A stretch of 64,000 nt of DNA from an uncultured Dehalococcoidia bacterium (GCA_958295865.1 CATQHF010000004.1:310001-374000); one strand, 5' to 3'; shown: positions 47,694-56,894, counted from the stretch's first letter. Program-made: numbers and translations. Notes: a model not told the origin generated them from the sequence alone.

Positions 47694-47764
47694 GCACAAG
47701 TTCCTCAGTAAGTCGCTAGGTGTTCAAGTATATCAGTTTGCGGTTCAACCGACATATCTGTCAT

Positions 47765-48031
47765 GAGAAAATTGCATTAGTCCCTGTGGACAATGTCCCT
47801 TCCCCCTTTGGGGGAAGGTTAGGATGGGGGCAAAAACGCTTGCCCATCGACGGCTAAACTGTACTAGGTTCTGTGGACATTTTGAAATCCCATCCCGTCA
47901 TTCCTGCGAAAGCAGGAATCCAGTGCTTCCAATGGGCACAAACGGCGTAAAATCCGCCCCGTTTCGTGGATCTGGATTCCCGTTTTCACGGGAATCGCGC
48001 AAATGTCCACACAACCTAATGCGATTTTCTC
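47765..48031. repeat. MITE-1 copy 3 carrying a nested MITE-2
   Basis: Outer ends GAGAAAATTGCATTAGT (47765) and CTAATGCGATTTTCTC (to 48031), with the 7-bp duplication CTGTCAT at 47758-47764 and 48032-48038. The right arm is split by MITE-2 at 47867-48016. Without MITE-2 and one TA the element would be 115 bp. Confidence 0.85.
47867..48016. repeat. MITE-2 copy C (150 bp) nested in MITE-1
   Basis: Starts GGTTCTGTGGACATTTTG and ends CAAATGTCCACACAACC, flanked by TA (47865-47866, 48017-48018). Interior has two hairpins, ATTCCTGCGAAAGCAGGAAT and GATTCCCGTTTTCACGGGAATC. Insertion split the MITE-1 right end. Confidence 0.85.
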
Positions 48032-48957
48032 CTGTCATACACCGCTTTGGCGGCGGCAATGTCCCACATCGCCATGCCAAGCGACTTGAAGAGCGTGATG
48101 TCCTCGTCGCTGCGCCTGCCCGGCTTCATGCCACCCACGACCTGATGCAGTTCGCTGAGCCGCTCCCACAATATCAGCCCCCGCGACGCGGGCATCAGCA
48201 GCTCGCCGCACTCCACCTTCGCCTGCGCGATGCTGTCCACCGCGATGATGTCGGCGCGCCCAATCGCCGCGTCATCCAGCTCGGTGACATACTCGTTCGC
48301 TCCGCCCACCGCGCAGACATGCATGCCGGGGCGCAGCCATTCGCCGCTGAACACGGGCGTCCGCGAGTTCGTAATCGTAACCAGAATGTCGGCAGATTCC
48401 ACAACCTCGCGCGGCGCATCCGAGGCGCTCACCTCTACGCCAAGCGCATCCGACATGCGCCGCGCGAAACTGCGACGACGCTCAGGGTTGGGGCTATAAA
48501 CGCGCGCTTTCGTGATGGGGCGCACGGCGCATATCGCCGCCAGCTGCGCGCTCGCCTGAAAGCCGCTGCCCAATATGCCAATCTCGTCGGCGTCGCCACG
48601 CGCCATATAGCGAGCGCTCACGGCAGAGGCAGCGCCGGTTCGCATCCGCCCAAGCGCGTTAGCCTCTATCACCGCCAGCAGATCGCCCGTCTCCATGCCG
48701 TACAGCAGCACATAGAAGCGATACACGCCCGAAGCGATGGAATAGACCTTGAAGCCGAATACGCCCTGCTCATGAAGCGCCGCCTGCATGTGCGCCAGCA
48801 TAACGCCCGGCGCGGCGACCGTATGCCCGCGCGGAAGGTTCGTAGCGGCGCCAATCGCCTGCTGCTTCAGCGCGGCTTCCACCACCGGAATGGCATCTTC
48901 CACGCTCAGCAGGCGTTCAACATCGCTGTCCGTGAGCCATAGGGGAGCGCTAGGCAT
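48016..48957 (-). CDS. Ornithine cyclodeaminase/mu-crystallin family protein
   Basis: 313 residues. Rossmann motif EIGILGSGFQASAQLAAI, substrate-side GRMRTGAASAVSARYMA, DILVTITNSRTPVF, and VCAVGGANEYVTELDD, all family hallmarks; members deaminate or reduce imino acids. Odd: the last five residues and stop (RRKSH, TAG at 48016-48018) are encoded by the MITE-1 terminal repeat, with the final base in MITE-2. Confidence 0.9.
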   Translation of the reverse strand: MPSAPLWLTDSDVERLLSVEDAIPVVEAALKQQAIGAATNLPRGHTVAAPGVMLAHMQAALHEQGVFGFKVYSIASGVYRFYVLLYGMETGDLLAVIEANALGRMRTGAASAVSARYMARGDADEIGILGSGFQASAQLAAICAVRPITKARVYSPNPERRRSFARRMSDALGVEVSASDAPREVVESADILVTITNSRTPVFSGEWLRPGMHVCAVGGANEYVTELDDAAIGRADIIAVDSIAQAKVECGELLMPASRGLILWERLSELHQVVGGMKPGRRSDEDITLFKSLGMAMWDIAAAKAVYDRRKSH

Positions 48958-49011
48958 TAGGCATCAGTCGGGGCGAACATGGGTAGCGGGTTAGACCGGA
49001 TGCTGGCAAGC

Positions 49012-49833
49012 CTATGAGCGCACCGCGACGACGCCGAGCCAACTTCGCGGCACATGCGTGATATTCATCTCGGCGAAAGTCTGATGCACGCCCGATTGCA
49101 GCGCCGCGCTCGCCTCCTCGAGCGGCACGCCCGGCAGCGTCCCCTCGATGAAGTCGCTGAAGCCGCTAATGTCCAGCCAGCCCTCTATCGGCACCTGCAC
49201 CGTGTCTATCTCCTGCCGCACGATGGTCAAGCCCTGCTTCTCCAGCAATTCGCGGTACTGCTCCACCGTCAACTGCCTGCGCGATTCCACCTTCTCCGAT
49301 CTGATAGGCCTCAAGCCGTACTCGCGCCGCAGCGTCCGAATAGACTTGAACATCCACTTGCGATAATACTCGAGGCTCTCCGGCGGGTGGCTGCCCTCGA
49401 AGAAGGAAGTATTGAAGGCGAACTTGCCGCCCGGGTTCAGCGACTTGGAGATGTCCGCAAGCAGCGCGTCCTTGTCCGGGATATAGTGGATAGCGTTGCA
49501 GAAGACGACCGTATCCACCGACTCCTTCAGCGAGTCCGACAGCCCCTCGACCTGGCTATGCACAAACTGGATAGCCGAATCGCGCCCGCCCTTCAGGTTC
49601 TCCATCGCCTGCTTCAGCGCGCTCGCCGAGTGATCCACGGCGATGACCACCGATTCGCAGGCATCGTGCAGGCGTTCCACGATTAAGCCCGTAACGCCGC
49701 CCGTGCCGCAGGCAAGGTCCACGATGCGCTTATCCCCGCCAAGGTCGGCCATATCCACGAGATGCGCGTTCAGCACCTCGTAAAACGAGTTCTGAGAGAA
49801 TTTTGAGAACGAAAAATCGCTGCTGGATGTCAT
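49012..49833 (-). CDS. Class I SAM-dependent methyltransferase
   Basis: 273 residues from the ATG at 49833 (GGGAGGG 5 bases upstream); the longer open frame to 49959 has no homology-like sequence. AdoMet site IVDLACGTGGVTGLIVERL, acidic VIAVDHSASALKQA, and VDTVVFCNAIHYIPDKDALL. Methylates an unknown substrate. Gene-free sequence and a MITE follow. Confidence 0.85.
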   Translation of the reverse strand: MTSSSDFSFSKFSQNSFYEVLNAHLVDMADLGGDKRIVDLACGTGGVTGLIVERLHDACESVVIAVDHSASALKQAMENLKGGRDSAIQFVHSQVEGLSDSLKESVDTVVFCNAIHYIPDKDALLADISKSLNPGGKFAFNTSFFEGSHPPESLEYYRKWMFKSIRTLRREYGLRPIRSEKVESRRQLTVEQYRELLEKQGLTIVRQEIDTVQVPIEGWLDISGFSDFIEGTLPGVPLEEASAALQSGVHQTFAEMNITHVPRSWLGVVAVRS

Positions 49834-50194
49834 GGCAGCCCTCCCAATGGCACTCTGCGTCCCGCGACAATAATCTAACCAAAACATTATAACATGGATG
49901 CACAACATCCTACCCTGAGCTGACGGAAACGCTATCGGCATCATCCTCATTATTGTCATTCCGAACGCAGTGAGGAATTAAAAATCCCTGCCACCGAACA
50001 CACAAACTTCAGCAATCACCTCTGAGAAAATTGCATTAGTCCCTTCCCCCCTGATGGGGGGAGGTTAGGATGGGGGTGAAAATGCTTGCCCATCGACGGC
50101 TAAACTGTACTAATGCAATTTTCTCCACCTTTGAACTACCATTGACCATCCGGCTGCGAAACACCGCCCCCCAACCATCAACCCAACCCAATTC
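49834..50194. other. Intergenic region with repeats
   Basis: Promoter side of the methyltransferase gene (TATAAT-like GTTATAATG on the minus strand near 49885), a repeat unit ATTCCGAACGCAGTGAGGAAT near 49958-49978, MITE-1 copy 4, and an AATTCCTAATTCTCAATTCCC stretch at the right edge (about 50188-50208). Confidence 0.55.
50024..50125. repeat. MITE-1 copy 4 (102 bp)
   Basis: Perfect outer pair GAGAAAATTGCATTAGT / ACTAATGCAATTTTCTC. Flanks CACCTCT (50017-50023) and CACCTTT (50126-50132), a 7-bp duplication with one change. Short form lacking the GGCGCGACCGAC block. Confidence 0.8.
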
Positions 50195-52240
50195 CTAATT
50201 CTCAATTCCCACCGGCTCGACGGCAAGCATATACCCCGCCCGCCGATAGGTCGTATAGGTCGTAGGCGCAACGACCAGTACCGCGCGCTCAACACGGCTG
50301 CCGAAGCCCTCCACGCGGAACGAACCGCTCGGCGGCTCATGCACCGAGACGCCGCCATCGCTGCCGAACTCGATGAGCCGCAGCGCGAACCCCTGCGGCA
50401 GCGTATTGTCGATGCGATGGAAGCCGTTAGCCTGCCACTCGCCGCCCGTCTCCGCGTCATCCACAAAGCCAAGCTGCGGTATCGCAATGTCGTCTATCAC
50501 AATGCCGTCGAAGTTCACGCCCTCATCGGTGATATACTCGAAGCGCACCAGCGTCTCGTCGCCGCCCGCGCCGACATACGGCGACAAGTCCATCCGCTCC
50601 CGCGCCCAGCCGTCATCGCCGCCCTCCACGCTCTTGCCCGTAATGCCCGCGCCATAGTTCGCGCCAAGCGGATCTTCGCGCGTCGTGCGCTGCCCGTCCA
50701 AAGTCGTCCAGCTCGCGCCGCCGTCGGTGGACACGCTCACATACGCATAGTCCCAATCCTCTTCGATGTCATGCCACATCCAAAACTCCAGCGTCGCATC
50801 GTCCAGCGCCGACAAGTCGAACTCGCGCTCCAAAGTCGTGTCGATGCTGTCGCCATTGCCGCCCCACCAGCAGAAGCGCCCGCTGCGACACTCAGTCCCG
50901 ACCTGCGCCACCGTCGCATCGCCCTCGAACTCCACGAGCGCGTCGCCGTCCGGCAGCCGTATCTCATAGTAGCGCGCCGTAAGCTGCGGCTGCCTGACCG
51001 CCTTCCTGAACTCGCCGTCCACATGCGTCACCCGCTGCACGCCCACGCCGCGCCCGGAATAGCGATACGCCTCCAGACCGGGACTATCGCCGCCATCCGC
51101 TCGCCCATCCAGCCGCGCATCAAGATAGTTTGCCACTACCCAATCCCCGAACACATCCAAAAAACTCTTGCCGAATTGTGACAGGTAGCGTTCAACCCCA
51201 TTCACCCCGTCCAGCGGTTCGCCCGCAAGCGCCGCCAGCCCGCCATAGCCGCCATAATGCTCTGCCAGATACGCGATGAACAGCGCAGAGCCGCCGTAGT
51301 GCGACGCCGCCAGACGCGGCTCCTCGGGCCAAAAGTTCAGCTGCGCTTCATGCGCCTCCATGAATGCGTCCACGAAGCCCGCCCGAAAGCCCACAATCTC
51401 CGTCGCAGCCTCGGACATCCCCTCATTGACCCACACATCTTCGCCCCGATCCAGATTCCAGTGCGCCGCATGCTGAAACTCGTGCGCCAGTACCGCGAAA
51501 TAATCACGACTGCCCGGGCGCAGCCAGTCGCCATCCATGAAAATCATCTCGCGCTCATTGCTGCGCGGCTGCGCGGAGCGCGGGAACTGATCGGCTGCTG
51601 AGAAGTAGCCCGCCGCCGCCACCAAGGGCGTATGCAGCACCGTCAGGCGGTCATCGCCGTCCACCCCGGGACGCCATATATCGCCGATAGCCTCCACGAT
51701 GGGCGGGCGAATCTCGCGCTCGAAAACATCCGCCGTCTGCTCAAGCTCTTGCGCCGTAAGCTCCGTCTCAACATCGGCATACCAGTAGGCATTCTCGCTC
51801 ACCGCCAGCAGCCTCGCCTCCACAGTATAGACGCGCCGCCGAATGAGGTCGGTCACAAAGAAATCCTGAGTATGCCCCACCGCGCAGCATGCGGGGTCGG
51901 CAGGCAAGGTTCGCGCTGCCGGAGCGTCGCCCGGCGCAATCCTGCCAAACCGCTGCGCCAGCGCCAACAAGTCGCGCGCGGGCGGATCCTCACGCGGCGC
52001 AACACTCGCATCAGCCACCGCGGGCGCGGCAGGCACGGCAGACGCGGCGACGCTCCCAGCCGTCGCAATCGCTGTCGGCAGCGGCGCAGACGTCGGCACA
52101 GGCGTCGCAGCAGTACGCAACGGCGCAGCAGCAGCGCCCACAGCGCCCGCGCCCAACTGCGCCGCATCAGGCACATCCCGCCAGCACCCCGCCCACAGCA
52201 AACACACCAAAACAACGACATAAACCGCAAAAAACTTCAC
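50195..52240 (-). CDS. Secreted lipoprotein metalloprotease with C-terminal immune-inhibitor-like domain
   Basis: 681 residues from GTG at 52240 (KFFAVYVVVLVCLLWAGC, a lipobox ending at Cys; the ATG 10 codons earlier is an alternative). After a Pro/Ala/Thr-rich linker, a zinc-protease motif LAHEFQHAAHWN is followed by EGMSEA (gluzincin-like). The C-terminal ~250 residues contain LEFWMWHDIEEDWDYAYVSVSTDGGASW and FDGIVIDDIAIPQ, like immune inhibitor A-type modules. Probably membrane-anchored and facing outward. Confidence 0.75.
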   Translation of the reverse strand: MKFFAVYVVVLVCLLWAGCWRDVPDAAQLGAGAVGAAAAPLRTAATPVPTSAPLPTAIATAGSVAASAVPAAPAVADASVAPREDPPARDLLALAQRFGRIAPGDAPAARTLPADPACCAVGHTQDFFVTDLIRRRVYTVEARLLAVSENAYWYADVETELTAQELEQTADVFEREIRPPIVEAIGDIWRPGVDGDDRLTVLHTPLVAAAGYFSAADQFPRSAQPRSNEREMIFMDGDWLRPGSRDYFAVLAHEFQHAAHWNLDRGEDVWVNEGMSEAATEIVGFRAGFVDAFMEAHEAQLNFWPEEPRLAASHYGGSALFIAYLAEHYGGYGGLAALAGEPLDGVNGVERYLSQFGKSFLDVFGDWVVANYLDARLDGRADGGDSPGLEAYRYSGRGVGVQRVTHVDGEFRKAVRQPQLTARYYEIRLPDGDALVEFEGDATVAQVGTECRSGRFCWWGGNGDSIDTTLEREFDLSALDDATLEFWMWHDIEEDWDYAYVSVSTDGGASWTTLDGQRTTREDPLGANYGAGITGKSVEGGDDGWARERMDLSPYVGAGGDETLVRFEYITDEGVNFDGIVIDDIAIPQLGFVDDAETGGEWQANGFHRIDNTLPQGFALRLIEFGSDGGVSVHEPPSGSFRVEGFGSRVERAVLVVAPTTYTTYRRAGYMLAVEPVGIEN

Positions 52241-52458
52241 CCCCCCATTGTACCACCAACCCCCCGCCATCCCGAACGCAGTGAGGAATCAAAAATCCTA
52301 ACCGCACGCCCACTCGCCATCCCCCAATTCTCAATTCCTAATTTTTAATTCCTAATTCCACGCCCCCCGACACCCTCCACTTTACATATACCTAAATCTC
52401 GTCTAAACTTTGAACCATCGGGCTGCACAACCCAACACCATTTAGGGAGGTCAGAATC

Positions 52459-52608
52459 ATGCCAAAAGGAAGTGTCCCTAAGCGTGAGGCAAAAAAGTCC
52501 AAGAAGAACGCGCCAAAACGAGAAATACTCTCCTCACCCATCATCTCAGGCGAAGCAGTGGAAGTCGTCGGCAAGCGCCGCAGGCGCAAGGCGGAAGCCG
52601 ACTTTTAG
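52459..52608 (+). CDS. Small strongly basic protein (49 residues)
   Basis: ATG at 52459 with a perfect AGGGAGG 8 bases upstream, stop TAG 52606-52608. Sequence is very Lys/Arg-rich: PKGSVPKREAKKSKK at the start, GKRRRRKAEADF at the end, with a hydrophobic-acidic centre SGEAVEVV. Too short for ORF finders with higher cut-offs. Function unknown; a nucleic-acid-binding small protein is possible. Confidence 0.6.
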   Translation: MPKGSVPKREAKKSKKNAPKREILSSPIISGEAVEVVGKRRRRKAEADF

Positions 52609-52684
52609 CGTTAGCGACTTTGTCGCCTTCACTCCGGTCAAGGCGACAGCCGAACCCCCGCAGGCCGGCAAGCTAGAAAATCCA

Positions 52685-53395
52685 CTAGGACGAAAACCTT
52701 GCCAGCGCCGCCGGCAGCTCATCCAGCCCCGATATGCGCGGATGCGCCGTGTACGCTCTATGGTTGCCGTCGCGGTCGAGCAGAACGGCGTTGATGCCCA
52801 CATTCACCGCGCCCGCAATATCCGATGTCAGCTGGTCGCCCACATGCGCCGCATGCTCCGGCCGTATCGCCGCGCGCTCCAGCGCACGCTCGAATATCAG
52901 CGGGCTGGGCTTCTCCGCGCCCACCTCAAACGATGTCACCGTGAAGTCGAGGTAAGGCAGCAATCCCAAGCTGTCCGCGAGTTCGTCGCCATTCTGGTTC
53001 AGATTGCTTATCAAGCCTACCGTCAACCCCGATTGTCGGCACATCACCAGCGCGGGTATCGTGTCGTCGTAGGGCGCGAGAGCGTAGTCTATCTGCCGCA
53101 CGCGCCGCCAGATTTGTCCCGCCCGCTCATGCGACGCCTCCACGCCCGCGCCGCGCAGCACACGCCGCTCGTACTCGGCGAAGAACGCGCGCCGCTCATC
53201 GCGTCCAAGACCGCGCACCGGCTTAGTGGCGTTCTGCTCCGACATATAGGCGTCCGCGAGATAGTAGCCCCGCAAGATGCCCTCCGGCGTTACGCTAATT
53301 CCAAAGTCGGCAAGCGCCTCAGACTGTATCTCATACCGCGAAGGCCGAAACCCCGCCAGCGTCCCATACAAATCAAAAAACACAGCAGTTATCAT
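52685..53395 (-). CDS. HAD-superfamily hydrolase
   Basis: 236 residues. FFDLYGTL (Asp nucleophile, with the haloacid-dehalogenase-like Tyr variation), GLISNLNQN (motif II Ser), EKPSPLIFERAL (Lys) and HVGDQLTSDIAGA (acid pair). Phosphatase-like activity is expected on an unknown substrate. Its 3' end lies 77 bases from the small basic protein gene; separate transcripts. Confidence 0.9.
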   Translation of the reverse strand: MITAVFFDLYGTLAGFRPSRYEIQSEALADFGISVTPEGILRGYYLADAYMSEQNATKPVRGLGRDERRAFFAEYERRVLRGAGVEASHERAGQIWRRVRQIDYALAPYDDTIPALVMCRQSGLTVGLISNLNQNGDELADSLGLLPYLDFTVTSFEVGAEKPSPLIFERALERAAIRPEHAAHVGDQLTSDIAGAVNVGINAVLLDRDGNHRAYTAHPRISGLDELPAALARFSS

Positions 53396-53517
53396 AATCC
53401 GCCAGCATCCTCTCTAAGTTCTGCTCCCACCACAACCCAATTCCTAATTTTTAATTCTTAATTCCCATGTTACCCTATCCCCAACCAACCCATACAACAA
53501 GAACCTGACCAACCCCT

Positions 53518-54546
53518 ATGCTTGCTGGCAAACTTCCCATGGATCTGCTCTCGCGGCTGCTGTCCGACATAGATGTGCGCGATCCGCGCGTCGTGCTCGG
53601 CGCGCGCGCCGGCGAAGACGCCGCCCTCATCGACATGGGCGACCGCTATCTGGTCGCCAAGACCGACCCCATCACCTTCGCAACCGACCTCATCGGCTGG
53701 TATCTCGTGCAGGTGAACGCCAACGACCTCGCCGCGATGGGCGCGACGCCGCGCTGGCTGCTGGCGACATTGCTGCTGCCGGAGCGCACGACCGAAGCGC
53801 AGACGCAGATGATATTCACGCAGCTGCTGGAGGCATGCGACTCGCTCGACATCACGCTCATCGGCGGCCACACCGAGATAACCTACGACCTGCCGCGCCC
53901 CATCGCCATAGGCGCGATGCTCGGCGAGGTGGACAAACGGCGCGTCGTGCTGACCGGCGGAGCGCAAATCGGCGACAGCATCGTGCTAACGCAGGGCATC
54001 GCCATCGAAGGCGCGTCAATCCTAGCGCGCGAGGCATCCGACGCGCTCGCAGTCGCCGGTGTTCGACACGACGCCATCGAGCGCGCGCAATCGCTGCTGC
54101 TCACCCCCGGCATCAGCATCGCCCGCGCCGCCGCCATCGCCTGCGACTACGGCGTCAACGCGATGCACGACCCCACCGAGGGCGGCATCGCAACCGGACT
54201 GCTGGAACTTGCCACCGCCGCGGGCGTAGGTCTGAGCGTCGACGCCGCGCGCATACCCATACTGCCCGAGTGCCGCGCCATCTGCGACGCCCTCAAACTC
54301 GACCCCCTCGGGCTCATCGCATCCGGCGCGCTGCTGGCAACCCTGCCCCCGCCCAACGCCGAGCGCCTCATCGCCGCCCTAAGTCAGGAAGGCATCCCCG
54401 CCACCATAATCGGCAGCATCACGCCACCATCGGACGGCTTGCGCCTCACACACAACGGCGCAGAACGACCGCTCCCCACCTTCCCCCGCGACGAACTGGC
54501 GCGCTTCTTCACCGAAATAGCCGCAGGCGAACAGGACGCCCTCTAA
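53518..54546 (+). CDS. AIR-synthase-related (HypE/ThiL-like) protein
   Basis: 342 residues. PurM-like fold signs: RAGEDAALIDMGDRYLVAKTDPIT, NANDLAAMGATPRW, GGHTEIT, and HDPTEGGIATGLLELA. ATP-binding kinase-like family that includes HypE, ThiL and SelD; the SelD Cys/Sec-containing start is absent, so SelD is unlikely. It is directly upstream of the putative selenoprotein gene (about 100 bases) but that could be coincidence. Confidence 0.83.
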   Translation: MLAGKLPMDLLSRLLSDIDVRDPRVVLGARAGEDAALIDMGDRYLVAKTDPITFATDLIGWYLVQVNANDLAAMGATPRWLLATLLLPERTTEAQTQMIFTQLLEACDSLDITLIGGHTEITYDLPRPIAIGAMLGEVDKRRVVLTGGAQIGDSIVLTQGIAIEGASILAREASDALAVAGVRHDAIERAQSLLLTPGISIARAAAIACDYGVNAMHDPTEGGIATGLLELATAAGVGLSVDAARIPILPECRAICDALKLDPLGLIASGALLATLPPPNAERLIAALSQEGIPATIIGSITPPSDGLRLTHNGAERPLPTFPRDELARFFTEIAAGEQDAL

Positions 54547-54645
54547 ATCCCTCCAATCCCACAATCCTAACCCCCGCTCCCCGTCGCTGTGCTATCCTAT
54601 ATGCAAGCCCTAGCGCGCAAGCCGCCCCGTTGGAGTCAGAACACA

Positions 54646-56058
54646 ATGCCCTATCGCCTCAGCCGCATCACAATCGGAGCAATGCTCGCGGTCATCATCG
54701 CGGCGATGCTCACAGCTTGCTCACAGACGCCGACGGCTCAGCCACAGGCGCAGCCGACGGCAACGATAGCAGCGCCGGCCGTCCCTCCCCCGATAGCAAC
54801 GCCCGAACCGCCGCCGCCACGACCTACCGCGACAACGGCGCCGCCCGCCCCTCTTCCGATAACGCCGCCCGCGCCCACCGCTACAACGGCGCCGGAACCT
54901 ACGCCCGAACCTACCGCCGCCGCCACGACCGCCGAACCCGCGGCGGAAGCGTCCGGCGCGACCGCCTTTGTCCTCGATGAGGGCACTATCGCCCGCTACA
55001 AGGTGGAGGAGACGCTCGCTCGCACCGGCTTCACAGTCGCCACCGGCGAGACGACCGAGGTCAGCGGGCGCATCGTGTTCGACGCCGACGGCGGCATCGT
55101 CGCCGATGACAGCAGCATCGTCATGCAGGCGGGCGCACTCAAAACCGACAGCGACCGCCGCGACCGCTATGTGCGCGAGCGCACCCTGCAAACCGCGCAG
55201 TTCCCGGAGATTATCTTTCGTCCGACATCAGCCGAGGGCATTCCGCTGCCCCTGACCGAAGCCGGCGGCGCAGCCGAGTTCACCATCAGCGGCGACCTGA
55301 CCATCCGCGATCAGACGCGCCCGGTAACATGGGATGTGTCGGCAGACTTCGGCAGCAACATCAGCGGCATAGCGGTCATAGACATCACCTTCGACGAGTT
55401 CGGCATGGACAAGCCCAGCGTGGCAATCGTCGTCAGCGTCGAGGACACGATACGCCTGGAACTGGAGTTCATGGGCAGCATAGAGCAGTCCGCCGCGCTG
55501 AACACCGACGACGCCGACAACGACGAAAACGCCGACGAAGCCGCCTACGGACATGCGCTCGGCGACGCCGACGCGCCCATCACGGTCATGGAGTTCTCCG
55601 ACTTCCAATGACCGCACTGCCGCACATTCGCCCTCGGGCCAGGGCGACAGATAATCGAGGAGTTCGTGGAAACGGGCGAGGTGCGCTTCGTATATCGCCA
55701 CTTCATCGTCATCAACGAGGCGTCAGTAGTCGCGGCTATGGGTACGGAATGCGCCGCCGAGCAGGACATGTTCTGGGAGTTCCACGACGCAATCTTCGAC
55801 AACTGGTTTGACGCCAACCAGAACCGCTTCGCATACCCTTGGCTGCAAGACACCGCCGACGACTTGGGCATGGACGCCGCGAACTTCGACGAGTGCATGC
55901 AGAGCGGGCGCGCCTTCGAGCGCGTGAAGGCAAGCCACCTCGACGCCTCGGAGCGCGGCATCCAGGGGACGCCAACCGTGTTCGTCGACGGCAACCGCGT
56001 AGGCGGCGAATTCGAAGCATACCGCCAAGCCATCCAATCCGCCCTCGACGACAACTAG
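54646..56058 (+). CDS. YceI-DsbA fusion lipoprotein, predicted selenoprotein (in-frame TGA = Sec322)
   Basis: 470 residues if TGA at 55609-55611 is read as Sec; otherwise the gene stops after 321 residues. ATG at 54646 with GGAG upstream; signal ends in lipobox LTAC (Cys25). A Pro/Ala/Thr linker (~26-105) precedes a YceI-type domain (~110-290), then a DsbA-like thiol-oxidoreductase: VMEFSDFQ-[TGA]-PHCRTF, where the family has CPHC. The frame stays open for 149 codons with conserved features (FHDAIFDNW, GIQGTPTVFVDG with cis-Pro443). A hairpin starts 17 bases after the TGA. Alternative: a nonsense mutation that splits the gene. Confidence 0.82.
55628..55647 (+). promoter_or_regulatory. Candidate SECIS hairpin downstream of the TGA
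   Basis: TCGCCCT (55628-55634) pairs with AGGGCGA (55641-55647) around loop CGGGCC: a 7-bp stem with a 6-base loop, the apical loop beginning 24 bases after the TGA. Position and shape fit a bacterial SECIS; loop sequence lacks the usual GU of E. coli. Not proven. Confidence 0.45.
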
Positions 56059-56103
56059 CGGTCAGTGGTCAGGCGCAATCCCGCCCCGCCGCATCCCTGA
56101 AAC

Positions 56104-56469
56104 CTAGTCGAACACGGTCGTCTCGCTCGTGGGGTGCGTCAGCGATATGTGCGAAAAGTCCTCGCCGTCCACCGCGCCGTGCCAGTGCTTCTCGCCCGCC
56201 GGTATGAGCGCAGTGTCGCCCTCGCTCACCTCCACCTGCTCGGACTCGGTAGCCACATAGCCCTTGCCGCCCAGCACGAACAAAATCTGGTCGCTGGTGT
56301 GCGTATGGAACTTGTTCTTCGCCCCGTTGAAGAAGCTCACCTTGTTGAAGTTGAAGTCGCCGCTCATCCCGCCGCCCACAATCGCCTCGCCCGTAACCTT
56401 GCCGCCGTAGAATATCGGCGCGTCGCTGCGGTCTTCCGCCTCGTTCTGACCCTTCCTGACAACCTGCAT
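56104..56469 (-). CDS. Cupin-domain protein
   Basis: 121 residues, preceded by AGGAGG. Cupin motif KFHTHTSDQILFVLGGKGYV and GDTALIPAGEKHWHGAV. Metal-binding His-rich fold; role unknown. Converges on the selenoprotein gene. Confidence 0.87.
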   Translation of the reverse strand: MQVVRKGQNEAEDRSDAPIFYGGKVTGEAIVGGGMSGDFNFNKVSFFNGAKNKFHTHTSDQILFVLGGKGYVATESEQVEVSEGDTALIPAGEKHWHGAVDGEDFSHISLTHPTSETTVFD

Positions 56470-56894
56470 CTGGACATCCTCCTGCTAGTTCTGTGATATT
56501 GTATCCATATATTGGCATACGCCGCCGCCATTATACGCCGCCCCACCCCGTTAGGATAGCCCACCATCCAACGAGAGAAAATTGGATTAGTCCCTTCCCC
56601 CCATCAAAGGGTAAGGTTAGGATGGGGGTGAAAATGCTCGCCCATCGACGGCTAAACCGTACTAATGCAATTTTCTCTCACAGAATACCGCCGCATCGGC
56701 CCCGCGCCATCCCGTTCATCTCTGTTCGCCCCTGTTCGCGGTGAGCCTGTCGAACCACGCCCGGCACCCGATATTCGACGCGCAAACACTTGTCATCGGC
56801 GCGCTTGTGCCGTAATGTATAGTGCGGCTTTCTGCCACAGCAAGCCATAGCATACGCGAAACCAAGCAACACAGGAAGGATGGAGGTTATCACG
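56470..56894. other. Intergenic region with MITE-1 copy 5
   Basis: Divergent promoter area for the cupin and alcohol dehydrogenase genes. Besides the MITE (56576-56677), no gene was supported; the stretch 56690-56880 has TTCGCGGTGAGCCTGTCGAACC-type sequence (split here: GGTGAGCCTGTCGAACC near 56742), a common dispersed repeat. Confidence 0.5.
56576..56677. repeat. MITE-1 copy 5 (102 bp)
   Basis: Inverted ends GAGAAAATTGGATTAGT and ACTAATGCAATTTTCTC around a CTCGCCCATCGACGGCTAAAC core. No clear target duplication (left CCAACGA, right TCACAGA), so an older or rearranged insertion. Confidence 0.75.

Noticed and set aside
53518..54546. AIR-synthase-like gene beside the selenoprotein considered as selD
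   Set aside because: The SelD N-terminal Cys/Sec-Gly-Lys region is not present; HypE-like blocks fit better.
55666..56058. Separate DsbA-like gene starting after the TGA
   Set aside because: First ATG at 55666 would omit PHC and the first helix, has no ribosome site, and the frame is continuous with the upstream domain.
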